From contig NZ_SRRO01000001.1 in NCBI RefSeq assembly GCF_004785795.1, forward strand, positions 2,666,001 to 2,730,000: a DNA stretch of 64,000 nucleotides, read 5' to 3'. The notes below the pieces were generated by a model, which did not search any database, was not told where the DNA came from, and saw only the letters and a list, made by a program, of their open reading frames with translations. How positions within the stretch are numbered: the first letter of the stretch is position 1; the number at the start of each line of letters is the position of its first letter. The stretch comes from Nocardioides eburneiflavus. Lineage in GTDB: Bacteria; Actinomycetota; Actinomycetes; Propionibacteriales; Nocardioidaceae. The position numbers and the translations under genes are program-made. Of this stretch, positions 33,334 through 42,253 are shown piece after piece.

Positions 33334-33575
33334 TGCGGCGTCCCGTCGGCGCCCGTGACCGCTGTCGAGCAGGTCCAGCACGAGTTCTGGGCCCCGGGAA
33401 CGAATCGACGGGTCCAGAACACGTACCACGTGAGGGTCGGCAGGCCGCACGCGGTGACGTTGGAGCCGTTACGCCGTACATGCACCGTTCCCCAAGGGCG
33501 ACGTTCCCCATGGGCTGAGGCCTTCTGTGGTCCGGTGACCTGCCAAGGGACCTGTTCGAGGGGTGCAGTTCGCAT
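33330..33575 (-). CDS. small uncharacterised protein in the catabolic operon
   Basis: An 81-residue protein that I do not recognise. It begins MRTAPLEQVPWQV and contains three cysteines (TACGLPTLTW, NSCWTCSTAV) and a Trp/Tyr/Phe cluster (LTWYVFWTRRFVPG). Coding is supported by an AGGAG ribosome site 6 nt before the ATG and by the 4-bp GTGA overlap with the acyl-CoA dehydrogenase start. It lies between that gene and an enoyl-CoA hydratase gene in the same orientation. It could be a metal-binding accessory or a small subunit; this is inference from position only. Confidence 0.55.
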   Translation of the reverse strand: MRTAPLEQVPWQVTGPQKASAHGERRPWGTVHVRRNGSNVTACGLPTLTWYVFWTRRFVPGAQNSCWTCSTAVTGADGTPQ

Positions 33576-33635
33576 TGGTGGCTCCTGTTCACGACGCTCG
33601 GGCGTGCCAGCTTCTGTAGGGATGGGGTAGTGGAA

Positions 33636-34349
33636 TCAGCCGTGGGGTAGGCCGGCGCCGTGGCGCTGGAAGTCGAGCAGTCGTTCGTTCTCGTAGGCGA
33701 TCCGCTCGGACGTGTGCTCCAGGTGTCGGAACATCTGCTTCAGATCCCGGACACCGTTGCTCGACTGGCGCCTGACCTGGTCCGCGAGCTCGACCGCTGC
33801 GGTTTCTGTCTGGTCGGCAGGCGTGACGCGATGCACCAGGCCGTACGACGCCGCTTCGGCGGCGCCGACCGTGCGCCCTGTGTAGACGAGCTCCTTGGCG
33901 CGGGAGAGTCCCACCAGCTGCGTGAGGCGAGCGGGTCCGACCGGCACGCCGAGCCGGGCTCCGGCCCAAGCGAGCTTGAGGTTGTCGCCCGCGACGCGGA
34001 GGTCGCAGCCCGCCACGATCTCGGCTCCCGCCCCGACGCACGCCCCCACGCAGGCGGCGATCGTGGGGACCGGGACGTGCTCCAGGCGGTGGTACAGCTC
34101 GGCGAACGCCTCCATCCGGGCCACCCCGGACTCGGTGTCCAAGGGCTCGGTGACGTCGGCTCCGGCGCAGAATGCGTCTACCGACGTCGTCGACAGAATG
34201 AGCACCCGCAGTGCCGAGTCCTCGGACAGCTCCGTGAGCGCCATGACAAGCTGCCGGAGGGTGGAGCTGTCCAAAGCGTTGCGGTTGGCGGGCCGGTCGA
34301 TGCGAAGCAGTTCAACGCCGTGCTCGTGGCGTTCGCGCAGGACGCTCAT
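33636..34349 (-). CDS. enoyl-CoA hydratase/isomerase family protein
   Basis: A protein of 237 residues, slightly short for the family. Crotonase blocks are LLRIDRPANRNALDSS, the oxyanion loop DAFCAGADVTEP and CVGACVGAGAEIVAGCDLRV. The first catalytic glutamate is present (GAGAEIVAG). At the second position, LAWAGARLGVP has Gly where hydratases have Glu. It may act as an isomerase or a hydratase with altered mechanism. The start overlaps the upstream CoA-ligase gene by 4 bp (ATGA). It is the fifth gene of the leftward catabolic operon and should act on the CoA thioester that the ligase makes. Confidence 0.85.
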   Translation of the reverse strand: MSVLRERHEHGVELLRIDRPANRNALDSSTLRQLVMALTELSEDSALRVLILSTTSVDAFCAGADVTEPLDTESGVARMEAFAELYHRLEHVPVPTIAACVGACVGAGAEIVAGCDLRVAGDNLKLAWAGARLGVPVGPARLTQLVGLSRAKELVYTGRTVGAAEAASYGLVHRVTPADQTETAAVELADQVRRQSSNGVRDLKQMFRHLEHTSERIAYENERLLDFQRHGAGLPHG

Positions 34350-35944
34350 GTGCCCGGGGGCGGGGTCGAAGACGTCGAGCCGGTCCGCGTCAGCTCGCGC
34401 TTCAAGATCTTCCCGGTCGCGGTCATTGGAAGGCTGGGGACGAGCTCCACGATGCGCGGGTACTTGTAGGCCGCCATCTGCTCCTTGGCCCAGGCGATCA
34501 GGTCGCTCTCGGTGAGCGAGGCGCCGGGCTCGAGGATGACGAACGCCTTGATCTCCTCACCGTGGCTGTCGTGGGGTACGCCGACCACCGCGGCCAGGCT
34601 GATGCCAGGGTGCGTGATGAGGACCTCCTCGATCTCGCGCGGGTAGACGTTGAAGCCGCCCCTGATGATGAGGTCCTTGGTCCGGTCGACGATGTAGTAG
34701 TAGCCGTCCTCGTCGCGGCGCGCCAGGTCGCCGGTGCGGAACCAGCCGTCGCTGTTGAGCACGGCAGCGGTCGCTTCCGGGCGCTGGTAGTAGCCCTTCA
34801 TCACGTTGTGTCCCTTGATGGTGATCTCGCCAACCGCGTCGGGAGCCCACATGATCTCGGTCCAGGAGTCGGGTTCGATGAGCGTCATCTCGACGCCGGG
34901 GATCGGCTTGCCGATGGAGCCGGGGCGCGGCGGCGCGCCGAGGGGCGCGAAGGACGCGACGGGGGAGGTCTCGGAGAGGCCGTAGCCCTCGGCGATCGAC
35001 ACGCCGAAACGCTTCTCGACCTCGCGGTGGATCTCGACCGGGAGGGCAGAGCCGCCGGCGATCGCGATGCGCAGGTTCTTCCCCAGGGTCTGCACGTCGG
35101 TGTCGCTGTCGAGGGCGCCGAGCAGTCCCCAGTACATCGTCGGGACACCGGCGAAGACGGTCACTGACTCGCGGAGCATCGCCTCGATCGCGGGTGCTGG
35201 CTCGAAGCGAGGGAGCATCACGATCGTTCCTCCGAAGGCGAAGGCCCCGTTCTGGATGACGGTCTGCCCAAACGAGTGAAACAGGGGGAGCACGCACAGG
35301 TAGGTGTCGGGTCGGTCCTCGTCGCAGCCGAACAGCTCCCTGCCCGCCATCGCGTTGTCGCGCATGTTGCGGTGGCGGAGCTCTGCACCCTTGGGTTGGC
35401 CGGTCGTGCCGGAGGTGTAGAGGATGACGGCTGTGTCGTCCTCGTCGGTGGCTGCTGTCGCGAAGGTGGTCGGGCGGTCCGCCATCGCGTGGCCCAGGGT
35501 CTGCATGCCGTCGATCGGCGAGGGAGCTTGGGGGTCGGCCGTGATGAGGAACAGGTCCGCGCAGCCCTCTGCCTGGTCGAAGCCGGCCTTGGCCTCGACT
35601 CCGATCGGCAGCTCTGCGGTGCCTTGGAACGCGAAGAGCGCCTTGGAGTCGGAGTCGTCGAGGTGGTAGGCGACCTCACGTCCCTTGAGAAGCACGTTCA
35701 GCGGGACGACGACGGCGCCGGCCTTGAGGATGCCGTAGTAGACGATGGAGAACTGGGGCAGGTTGGGGCACATCACGGCGACCTTGTCGCCAGGCCGGAT
35801 CCCGCGGTCGACGAGGAGGTCCGCGACCTGGCTGGCTGCCGCGTCCACTTGGCCGTACGTCAGGCGCGTGGACCCCAGGACGAGCGCATCGCGCTCGGGA
35901 TGCTTGCGGGCTGAGTCCTCGAGCAGGTTCGACAGGTTGTGCAT
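34346..35944 (-). CDS. AMP-forming acyl-CoA ligase
   Basis: A protein of 532 residues of the ANL superfamily. The P-loop is ILYTSGTTGQPKG near 165-177. Adenylate-binding motifs are GYGLSETSPV and DGWFRTGDLA. The hinge follows in DRTKDLIIRGGFNVYPREIEE, and the catalytic lysine is in MTATGKILKREL near the C-terminus. It activates a carboxylic acid to its CoA thioester via an acyl-AMP. Overall similarity is to long-chain fatty-acid CoA ligases, but chain length cannot be read from sequence. The ATG at 35944 is preceded by AAAGG; an alternative ATG at 35980 would overlap the amine oxidase stop and has no ribosome site. Confidence 0.9.
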   Translation of the reverse strand: MHNLSNLLEDSARKHPERDALVLGSTRLTYGQVDAAASQVADLLVDRGIRPGDKVAVMCPNLPQFSIVYYGILKAGAVVVPLNVLLKGREVAYHLDDSDSKALFAFQGTAELPIGVEAKAGFDQAEGCADLFLITADPQAPSPIDGMQTLGHAMADRPTTFATAATDEDDTAVILYTSGTTGQPKGAELRHRNMRDNAMAGRELFGCDEDRPDTYLCVLPLFHSFGQTVIQNGAFAFGGTIVMLPRFEPAPAIEAMLRESVTVFAGVPTMYWGLLGALDSDTDVQTLGKNLRIAIAGGSALPVEIHREVEKRFGVSIAEGYGLSETSPVASFAPLGAPPRPGSIGKPIPGVEMTLIEPDSWTEIMWAPDAVGEITIKGHNVMKGYYQRPEATAAVLNSDGWFRTGDLARRDEDGYYYIVDRTKDLIIRGGFNVYPREIEEVLITHPGISLAAVVGVPHDSHGEEIKAFVILEPGASLTESDLIAWAKEQMAAYKYPRIVELVPSLPMTATGKILKRELTRTGSTSSTPPPGT

Positions 35945-35972
35945 GGGTGTAGGGACCTTTCGGGAAGCCTGA

Positions 35973-37328
35973 TCAGTCATCGAGGCTGGCGAGGACGCGG
36001 TGGGCTGCCTGCTCGCCTGACGCGGCAGCGTCGGCGAGGGAGGGCATCTCGAGCTGATAGTCACCGGCGAGGTGGACCGGCCCGATGGGTTCGCGCAGGG
36101 TCGCGAGGGAGGCGCGGCCGCCGGGTGCCCAGAACGGCACCACCCGTGGATGGCGGCGGAGGATGCCGGGCTCGATCTTCCCCTCCAGCTCGGGGTAGAG
36201 GTCGAGGAGGTCGGCCGTGAAACGAGCGACGATCTCCGCGTCTCCGAGCTGGAACAGCCGGTCGGCCTCGGCGCCGCCCGCGAAGCAGGCGAGCGCGCCG
36301 CCAGGCTTTCGGCCACCACCGCGGCGCAGGGCGGCGGCATGGTTGAACACGGCTTGGAACGACCGGTCCGGCGTCGACACCGCAAGGAAGTCGTCCCACC
36401 GCTGTGGGCCCTCTTCGTGGGTGAAGAACCCCACGACGACGTAGCGGCCGTAACGGATGGACTCGAAGGCAGTTCGGTACGCCGCAGGTAGCCCGGGCAT
36501 GATCTTGAGCGCGATGTCGGCGGGTACGGCCACGATCGCGCGTCCCGCGTGGATGCGTGCCGGGCCGTCGTGGCTCTCGTAGTCGACGACGACACCGCCG
36601 TCGGTCCACTCGACGGTGTGCACCGGAGAGCTGAGACGGATCCGGTCACCCAGGTCCTCGGCCAGGATGTCGGTGAGCGTCTGGTTGCCGCCTTCCGGCA
36701 GGGTCAGGTTGTCCACCTTCTCGGGGTCTGTGAGGAGGATGCCCATGGAGAAGACGAACTGCGTGGCAGCGGTCTCCTCCGGCTCGCAGCCCATCCACTG
36801 TCCCGACCAGGATCGGACCATCTCGCGGGCGAGCTCGGACCTCACCCCGCGCAGGACGAAGTCGGCGCGCCGGTTGTCGAGCTTGGCCCGCACGCGATTG
36901 GCCCACCGGCTGTCAGGGCTCATCTCCAGGAACGGGACGTTGGCGAGAATCCGTGTGCCGACCGCCGCGAGGCCGATCCGGTCGCTCCACGTCATCTTGG
37001 TCCGGAACATCAGGGCGAATGGGTTCGACGTGTCGACCTGCTCTCCGCCAAGGGCGAGGGCGACCGACTTGTCTTCCAGCGTCCCGAGGTGGACGCCGTG
37101 CCGGTGGAGGGCGTCGATCAAGGGACCGGTGCCCTCGGTGAACTGCGTGCCCAGGTTGATCCAGTAGTCGCCCTTGCGGACGGTGTCCACGCGACCGCCC
37201 GCACGGTCGCTTGCCTCGAGGACGACGACGTCGCGGTGTGCCAGGTTGGTCGCAGCCATCAGACCGGCCATGCCGGCTCCGATGACGACGACCTCGCAGC
37301 TCTGCTCACGCTTCGTGGGTTCAGCCAT
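35973..37328 (-). CDS. FAD-dependent amine oxidase
   Basis: A protein of 451 residues. The dinucleotide-binding motif VVVIGAGMAGLMAATNL near residues 13-29 is followed by VLEASDRAGGRVDT, the GG-doublet of the monoamine-oxidase fold. The C-terminal FAD segment is GPVHLAGDYQLEMPSLADAAASGEQAA. The family includes monoamine, cyclohexylamine and polyamine oxidases and protoporphyrinogen oxidase. In this operon, next to a Baeyer-Villiger monooxygenase, oxidation of an amine to a ketone or aldehyde is the most sensible role. Seven nt separate it from the hydrolase gene upstream. Substrate unknown. Confidence 0.82.
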   Translation of the reverse strand: MAEPTKREQSCEVVVIGAGMAGLMAATNLAHRDVVVLEASDRAGGRVDTVRKGDYWINLGTQFTEGTGPLIDALHRHGVHLGTLEDKSVALALGGEQVDTSNPFALMFRTKMTWSDRIGLAAVGTRILANVPFLEMSPDSRWANRVRAKLDNRRADFVLRGVRSELAREMVRSWSGQWMGCEPEETAATQFVFSMGILLTDPEKVDNLTLPEGGNQTLTDILAEDLGDRIRLSSPVHTVEWTDGGVVVDYESHDGPARIHAGRAIVAVPADIALKIMPGLPAAYRTAFESIRYGRYVVVGFFTHEEGPQRWDDFLAVSTPDRSFQAVFNHAAALRRGGGRKPGGALACFAGGAEADRLFQLGDAEIVARFTADLLDLYPELEGKIEPGILRRHPRVVPFWAPGGRASLATLREPIGPVHLAGDYQLEMPSLADAAASGEQAAHRVLASLDD

Positions 37329-37334
37329 GGGTGC

Positions 37335-38402
37335 TCAGCTCGCCTTCATGGAGGAGATGGTGTGGTCGGCGCGGTCGAGCGCTGCGCTGACCGAGGCGAC
37401 GAGCCGCTCGGTCGCCTTCCTGCAGCTCGGGCTGATGGCGGTGTAGGAGAGGTAGCCGTGCACCTGTCCGGGCTCGAGATCCACCTCGACCGGGATGCCC
37501 GCCTCGCGGAGGGCGGTCGCGTAGGCGAGGCCGTCGTCGTGGAGCGGGTCGAAGCCGGCGAGGTTGACGATCGCGGGCGGGAGCCCGGCGAGGGACGACG
37601 CGCGGTAGGGGGAGATGCGGGGGTGGGCGGGGTCGGTCCCGTCCGGGAGGTAGTTCTCCACGAACCAGGCGACCTGCTTGGCCGACAGGGCCGGCGATGC
37701 GGCGAACTCGTCCTGCGAGGGCCGGTGCTCCACGAGGTCGGTCACCGGCTGGATGAGCACCTGGAGCATCGGCCGGACCTGCTCGTCACGTAGCTCCTGG
37801 CACAGCACGGCGGCGATGTTGCCGCCGGCACTCTCGCCGGCGATCACAATGCGGCGCGGGTCGACGCCCCAGTCGGCCGCGTGCTCGAGGACGTACCGCC
37901 ACGCCGCGACGGCGTCGTCCTGCGCTGCCGGGAATGGGTGCTCGGGCGCGAGGCGGTACTCGACTGACACGACGTCGGCACCGGTTCCATGGGCGAGCAT
38001 CCGCACTGGCGCGGTGTAGCTCGCACGGCTGCCGATGACGAACCCGCCCCCGTGGAAGAACAGAATCAGACCTCGTTCGGGCGTCCCGTTGCTGTAACGC
38101 GTGGCCAGGATGCCATCGCCGATCTCGACCTCTTCCTCGACGTCGCACGCAGGGAGCCGTGCCGCGAAGAGCGCGAGATCGCGCTCCGTCATCGTCCTTG
38201 CGTCATGCGGAGGAAGGTCGCTGTAGTCGGGTCCGGACGCGCTGAGCTTCATCAGCAGTGCCACGTCGGGCGCCATGGTGTGGCCTGCCGCGTTGGTCGC
38301 AGGTTGCGCCAGCATGCGTTGCACAGCCTCGGGCAGGCGGCTGAGCGCGACGAGGCAGGTTCGCTGGACGCGCTGACCAACTGTGAAGTCCTGTGTGCTC
38401 AT
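37335..38402 (-). CDS. alpha/beta hydrolase, hormone-sensitive-lipase family
   Basis: A protein of 355 residues. The HSL-type oxyanion motif LILFFHGGGFVIGS lies near residues 130-143, and the nucleophile elbow is VIAGESAGGNIAA. The acid is expected in the GFDPLHDDGLAYA block, and the base is the His in EPGQVHGYLS. It hydrolyses carboxylic esters or lactones. The start overlaps the stop of the monooxygenase gene by 4 bp, so it should follow it directly in the pathway: the monooxygenase makes an ester or lactone and this enzyme opens it. No signal peptide, so it is cytosolic. Confidence 0.88.
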   Translation of the reverse strand: MSTQDFTVGQRVQRTCLVALSRLPEAVQRMLAQPATNAAGHTMAPDVALLMKLSASGPDYSDLPPHDARTMTERDLALFAARLPACDVEEEVEIGDGILATRYSNGTPERGLILFFHGGGFVIGSRASYTAPVRMLAHGTGADVVSVEYRLAPEHPFPAAQDDAVAAWRYVLEHAADWGVDPRRIVIAGESAGGNIAAVLCQELRDEQVRPMLQVLIQPVTDLVEHRPSQDEFAASPALSAKQVAWFVENYLPDGTDPAHPRISPYRASSLAGLPPAIVNLAGFDPLHDDGLAYATALREAGIPVEVDLEPGQVHGYLSYTAISPSCRKATERLVASVSAALDRADHTISSMKAS

Positions 38403-39925
38403 GACGCCGCCTCGGCGCTCACAAGGTGAGGCGCCTCCGCCGACCGCTTGGAGAACTGGAGGTCGCGGTGGATCAGCCGACCCTTGAAGAGCCGGTTGTC
38501 CCGGACGAAGGTCGTGTGCATCTGCCAGGGCGAGCCGGTGCCCTGACGCGGAAGACCGGCCTGCGCCCGCTGCATGTAGCCGGATGAGAGATCGAAGAGC
38601 GCCTGGGTCGACATGCCTTCCGGAGCGACCGGGACTGCCGTGTCGTAGCCCTTGTCATCCATCTCGCGGATCACGTCCGCGACGAGACGACACACGTTGC
38701 GGATGCGCAAGGTCCACGTCGCCTTGGTGAAGCCGAGCATCATGCCCCAGTTGGGCACCCCGGAGATGAGAGCGCCGCGGTAGAGCACCGAGTCGGACAT
38801 CTTCACCGGCACACCGTCCACGGTGGGCTCGATCCCGCCCAGCATCTGCATGACGAGGCCTGTAGCGGTGACGATGACGTCGGCCTCGAGCTCGCGGCCC
38901 GACGCGAGCAGGATGCCGTCCTCGGTGAAACGCTCGATCTGGTCGGTCACCACGTCGGCGTTCCCCTCGCGGATCGCGGCGAAGAAGTCCCCGTCAGGAG
39001 TGGCGCACAAGCGCTGGTCCCACGGGTTGTACGGCGGCGCGAAGTGGGTGTCCACGTCGAATCCGGCCGGAAGCTCCTTGGCCGTCATGCTGTGCACGAG
39101 CTTGCGCCCGAACCTCGGGAACCGGCACATCACCGTCACCGTGAAGTGATCCCGCCAGATGTTCTTGAACCGCGTGGCGGCATACCCACGCTCGATCCCG
39201 AAGAGCTTCATCATGGCCTGGCCCACCTTGTCGATGCGGGGGATCGACGCGACGTAGCTCGGGGTGCGTTGCAGCATGGTGACGTGGGCCGCCGCGCCCT
39301 CGCCCTTCAGCATCGCGGGAAGCATCGTGACGGCGGTCGCGCCGCTGCCGATGATGACCACGCGCTTGCCGCTGTAGTCGTAGTCCTCCTGCCAGTGCTG
39401 CGGGTGGAGGATGTCGCCGCGGAAGTCCTCACGCCCGTCGAAGTGGGGCTCGTAGCCGCGGTCGTAGCGGTAGTAGCCGGTGCTGCTGAAGACGAACCTG
39501 GTCCGGATGGACCTCTGGGTCTCGTTGCCGTCCTCGTCGGTCACCGCGACCTGGAGCGTCCACTGCGCGTCGTCGCTCGACCAGTCCGCAGCCGTGACCC
39601 GGTGACGCAGCCGCAGGATCTTGTCGAGCCCGAACTCGGTGACGGTCTCGGTCATGTACTCGCGGATCAGTGCGCCCTCGGCGATCGCGTCCTCGTGCAG
39701 CCACGGCTTGAACTCGTAGCCGTAGTGGTGCACGGCGTCGTCCGACCGGATCCCTGGATAGCGGAAGAGGTCCCAGGTGCCTCCGATCGCGTCACGGGCC
39801 TCGAGCAGGAGGACCTTCTTCTCGGGGAAGTCATCCGTCAGGTACTTCGCTGCGCCGATGCCGGAGAGCCCGGCGCCGATGACGACGATGTCGGCGTGCT
39901 CCGTCTCAGGGACGTCGTGGTTCAT
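38399..39925 (-). CDS. EthA-like Baeyer-Villiger flavin monooxygenase
   Basis: A protein of 508 residues. The FAD motif is VVIGAGLSGIGAAKYL, the NADPH motif is VVIIGSGATAVTMLP, and the family fingerprint FRGDILHPQHW lies between them. GGTWDLFRYPGIRSDDAVHHYGYEF, broken as GGTWDLFRYPG and RSDDAVHHYG, together with NPWDQRLC, closely recalls mycobacterial EthA. These enzymes insert oxygen beside a ketone carbonyl, giving an ester or lactone, and can S-oxidise thioamides. AGAGGAAG precedes ATG 39925; a longer frame upstream has no ribosome site and would cover the operator. It is the first gene of a seven-gene leftward operon. Confidence 0.9.
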   Translation of the reverse strand: MNHDVPETEHADIVVIGAGLSGIGAAKYLTDDFPEKKVLLLEARDAIGGTWDLFRYPGIRSDDAVHHYGYEFKPWLHEDAIAEGALIREYMTETVTEFGLDKILRLRHRVTAADWSSDDAQWTLQVAVTDEDGNETQRSIRTRFVFSSTGYYRYDRGYEPHFDGREDFRGDILHPQHWQEDYDYSGKRVVIIGSGATAVTMLPAMLKGEGAAAHVTMLQRTPSYVASIPRIDKVGQAMMKLFGIERGYAATRFKNIWRDHFTVTVMCRFPRFGRKLVHSMTAKELPAGFDVDTHFAPPYNPWDQRLCATPDGDFFAAIREGNADVVTDQIERFTEDGILLASGRELEADVIVTATGLVMQMLGGIEPTVDGVPVKMSDSVLYRGALISGVPNWGMMLGFTKATWTLRIRNVCRLVADVIREMDDKGYDTAVPVAPEGMSTQALFDLSSGYMQRAQAGLPRQGTGSPWQMHTTFVRDNRLFKGRLIHRDLQFSKRSAEAPHLVSAEAAS

Positions 39926-39974
39926 GCTGCACTTCCTCTTCGCTGATGGGTCCGGGCGGCGAATGCCGCCTAAG

Positions 39975-40003
39975 TAGGTCATATGACCAAGTCTTTCGAC
40001 TAA
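39975..40003. promoter_or_regulatory. operator site A, upstream of the monooxygenase operon
   Basis: TAGGTCATAT-GACCAAGTC-TTTCGACTAA fits the 10-9-10 pattern of sites B and C. Its left half is good and its right half poor. It includes the perfect 12-bp palindrome GGTCATATGACC (39977-39988), 50 bp upstream of the first ATG. The TetR protein of this cluster is the likely ligand. Confidence 0.65.
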
Positions 40004-40049
40004 GTATGTGGCCGCCGTCACGTTCCGTCAAGGCACTCTCGGCCGAGGA

Positions 40050-41477
40050 TCACTCGATGGCGGCGTACGTCGCCGGCCTCCGTGCCTTGAGCCAGGCGGC
40101 CCAGGCCGGGCCCGTGAGCAAGGCGGCCACCATCACTGCCAGCAGCACGTAGGCCAGCCAGGCCGTCCCGATGAGCAGCTCGAAGTTGCGCACCACCAGG
40201 ACGAGGATGAACCCCAGGCTGAGGAAGGCGATGGTCGGCGCGATGGCGCCCTTCCAGAGCGAGACGCGGCCCGGCGTCCTGCGGAAGTGCGCGACCACGG
40301 CGACCGACGTCAGCGTGAGCAGCATGATCAGGCCCAACGTGCCACCGCCGCCGAGCCACGCGTAGATCTCGAGGACCGGGTCGAGGCGGAACAACGCCAT
40401 CACCGCCAGCAGGCCGCTGACGACTACGGAGGTCGTCAACGAGGCGACGTGCGGCGACCGGTGGTCCGGGTGCACGGCCCCGAACCGGGTTGGCAGCGCT
40501 CCCTGATTCCCGAGTGCGAAGAGGTAGCGCGCGACGACGTTGTGAGCAGTGAGGACACAGGCGAAGAAGCTCGTCGCCAGCAGTACCTGGATCGTGTCGT
40601 GTGCGAAGCTCGACAGGTAGGCGTTTGCCAGGTCGGTGGTGAGGCCCTCCGGACTGGCGCCAGCCATCCCGACGACCTGGTCGACTCCCGCGCCGTTGAT
40701 GACGGCCCAGGCGGTGAAGGCGTACAGCCCGCCGATCAGGAGCACCGCGATGTAGGTCGCCCTCGGAATGGTGACGTCGGGGTCCTTCGCCTCCGAGCGG
40801 AACACGGCGGTCGCCTCGAAGCCGATGAACCCGAAGATCGCGAACATCACGCCGGTCCCCACGGCCCCTTGGCTGAACGCCTCCCAGGAGAACGGTGCAG
40901 CCGAGAGGCCGTTCCGACCTCCCTGGAGCACGATGGCCAGGTCGAGGATCGCGACGGCCAGGATCTCGGCGACGAGGAGCGCGCCGAGGACGCGGGCGCT
41001 CATCTCGATGCTGCGGTATCCGAGCAGGCCGATGGCGAGCAGGCACAGTCCGGCGAGGGCCCACCACGGCACCGAGATCTCGACGAGCGACACCAAGGCG
41101 TTCCGGGTGGCCGCACCCAGGTAGGCCGATACCGCTACCAGCAGGACAAGGTAGGTGGTGATGGCGAGCGATGCGGCACCTAGTCCGGCGACCTTCCCCA
41201 GTCCCTTCTGGACGTAGGAGTAGAACGCGCCCGCATCCTTGACCTCGGGTGTCATCGCGGAGAAGCCGACCGTGAAGAGCGCCAGGATCAAGGCCACCAG
41301 GATGAAGTCGAGCGGCACTCCGGTGCCGTTTCCGACGGCGATCATGATGGGGATGAGTCCGGCGACGACGGTCAGCGGCGCCGCCATGGCAACGACCATG
41401 AAGACGACCTGGGGAACCCCCAGTCTTCCGTGCAGCCGTTCGGGACAGGTGGTTGGTACGTCTTGGTGCTGGGTCAT
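40050..41477 (-). CDS. APC-family amino acid/amine permease
   Basis: A protein of 475 residues with about 12 membrane helices. The N-terminal block VFMVVAMAAPLTVVAGLIP and the conserved GFIGFEATAVFRSEAKDP segment near residue 215 are typical of APC transporters for amino acids, polyamines and related amines. It should import the nitrogenous substrate of the cluster at the cytoplasmic membrane. It is transcribed leftward towards the monooxygenase operon, with 124 bp and operator A between. Its own promoter shares operator B with the divergent rightward operon. Confidence 0.88.
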   Translation of the reverse strand: MTQHQDVPTTCPERLHGRLGVPQVVFMVVAMAAPLTVVAGLIPIMIAVGNGTGVPLDFILVALILALFTVGFSAMTPEVKDAGAFYSYVQKGLGKVAGLGAASLAITTYLVLLVAVSAYLGAATRNALVSLVEISVPWWALAGLCLLAIGLLGYRSIEMSARVLGALLVAEILAVAILDLAIVLQGGRNGLSAAPFSWEAFSQGAVGTGVMFAIFGFIGFEATAVFRSEAKDPDVTIPRATYIAVLLIGGLYAFTAWAVINGAGVDQVVGMAGASPEGLTTDLANAYLSSFAHDTIQVLLATSFFACVLTAHNVVARYLFALGNQGALPTRFGAVHPDHRSPHVASLTTSVVVSGLLAVMALFRLDPVLEIYAWLGGGGTLGLIMLLTLTSVAVVAHFRRTPGRVSLWKGAIAPTIAFLSLGFILVLVVRNFELLIGTAWLAYVLLAVMVAALLTGPAWAAWLKARRPATYAAIE

Positions 41478-41530
41478 GACGGCTCTCCGCTCGGTGCTTC
41501 GTGAAGGGGATGGATGTTGTCGGGCTCACA

Positions 41531-41561
41531 CCTTGTCAAATGACTCAGTCATATGACAAGG
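41531..41561. promoter_or_regulatory. operator site B, divergent permease/SCP2 promoter region
   Basis: A 31-bp palindrome, CCTTGTCAAATGACT then C then AGTCATATGACAAGG, in which 14 of 15 base pairs match. In the 10-9-10 frame it reads CTTGTCAAAT-GACTCAGTC-ATATGACAAG. It lies between the divergent permease gene (start 41477) and the rightward operon (start 41603), where one bound dimer could control both. Confidence 0.75.
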
Positions 41562-41602
41562 TTTGCGAATCGTTGATCCCCATCGGACGAAAGGGCCGCG
41601 CG

Positions 41603-42253
41603 ATGACCGAGACAACGACACTCCCCGTGCGAGTCGGGACGGGCGATCCCGTCACGCTCGAGGACGACGCCACGCCGCTCGTCCGGCTGGTCGGACGCGC
41701 CCTTCGGGCATCGGTGAGAGACGGCCACGTACCCGACGCGTTCGACCTGCTCTCCGGCGCGGTCGCCGTCCGGTCCCACGACACCCCGCACACGGCGACG
41801 ATCCGTTTCGACCGGGGGACGGCGGCGGTGTCGAGCGGAGTGCTGGGCCAACCTGACGCCACGCTCGTCGTCGACCTACATGCGCGCTTCGCCTCGACGG
41901 AGGAGCCGAGCGGCGACGCGGCGCTGGCCTCCGCGGCGCTGACTGTGCTGCAGCCACCGCCTCCGCCCTGGCGCGAGGCCGCGGCGCAGTTCTGGGAGGC
42001 GGCCCGAGTCGTCAAGGGCATCCCGGACGTCTTGGTCCTGGAGGCGCACGGACCGGACGGTCCCCAGCACGGTCGCTTCGGCGAGGGCACGACGACGTAC
42101 GGGATCGCCGGACCGGCCGACCTCCTCGCCGGAGTCTTCAGCGGCGCCGACGACTTCCTCGTCGCCCTGGCTGCGGGCCTGAAGGTCAGAGGCACTCTCT
42201 CCCAGCTGTCAGTGATGACAGCCGCCTCCTGGAAGGTCCGCTTCGATGTCTGA
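41603..42253 (+). CDS. SCP2-like protein
   Basis: A protein of 216 residues, acidic, without signal peptide or membrane helices. TIRFDRGTAAVSSGVLGQPDATLVVD and, near the C-terminus, ADLLAGVFSGADDFLVALAAGLKVRG resemble the beta-sheet and closing helix of sterol-carrier-protein-2 folds, possibly two copies. SCP2 domains bind hydrophobic ligands or acyl-CoA. It is the first gene of the rightward operon, overlapping the glutamine-synthetase-like gene by 8 bp. The ATG at 41603 has GAAAGGG upstream; an earlier in-frame start at 41501 would cover operator B. The fold call is tentative. Confidence 0.6.
   Translation: MTETTTLPVRVGTGDPVTLEDDATPLVRLVGRALRASVRDGHVPDAFDLLSGAVAVRSHDTPHTATIRFDRGTAAVSSGVLGQPDATLVVDLHARFASTEEPSGDAALASAALTVLQPPPPPWREAAAQFWEAARVVKGIPDVLVLEAHGPDGPQHGRFGEGTTTYGIAGPADLLAGVFSGADDFLVALAAGLKVRGTLSQLSVMTAASWKVRFDV

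Noticed and set aside
39926..40021. 32-codon N-terminal extension of the monooxygenase
   Set aside because: It has no ribosome site and would place operator A inside the coding region; the downstream ATG has AGAGGAAG.
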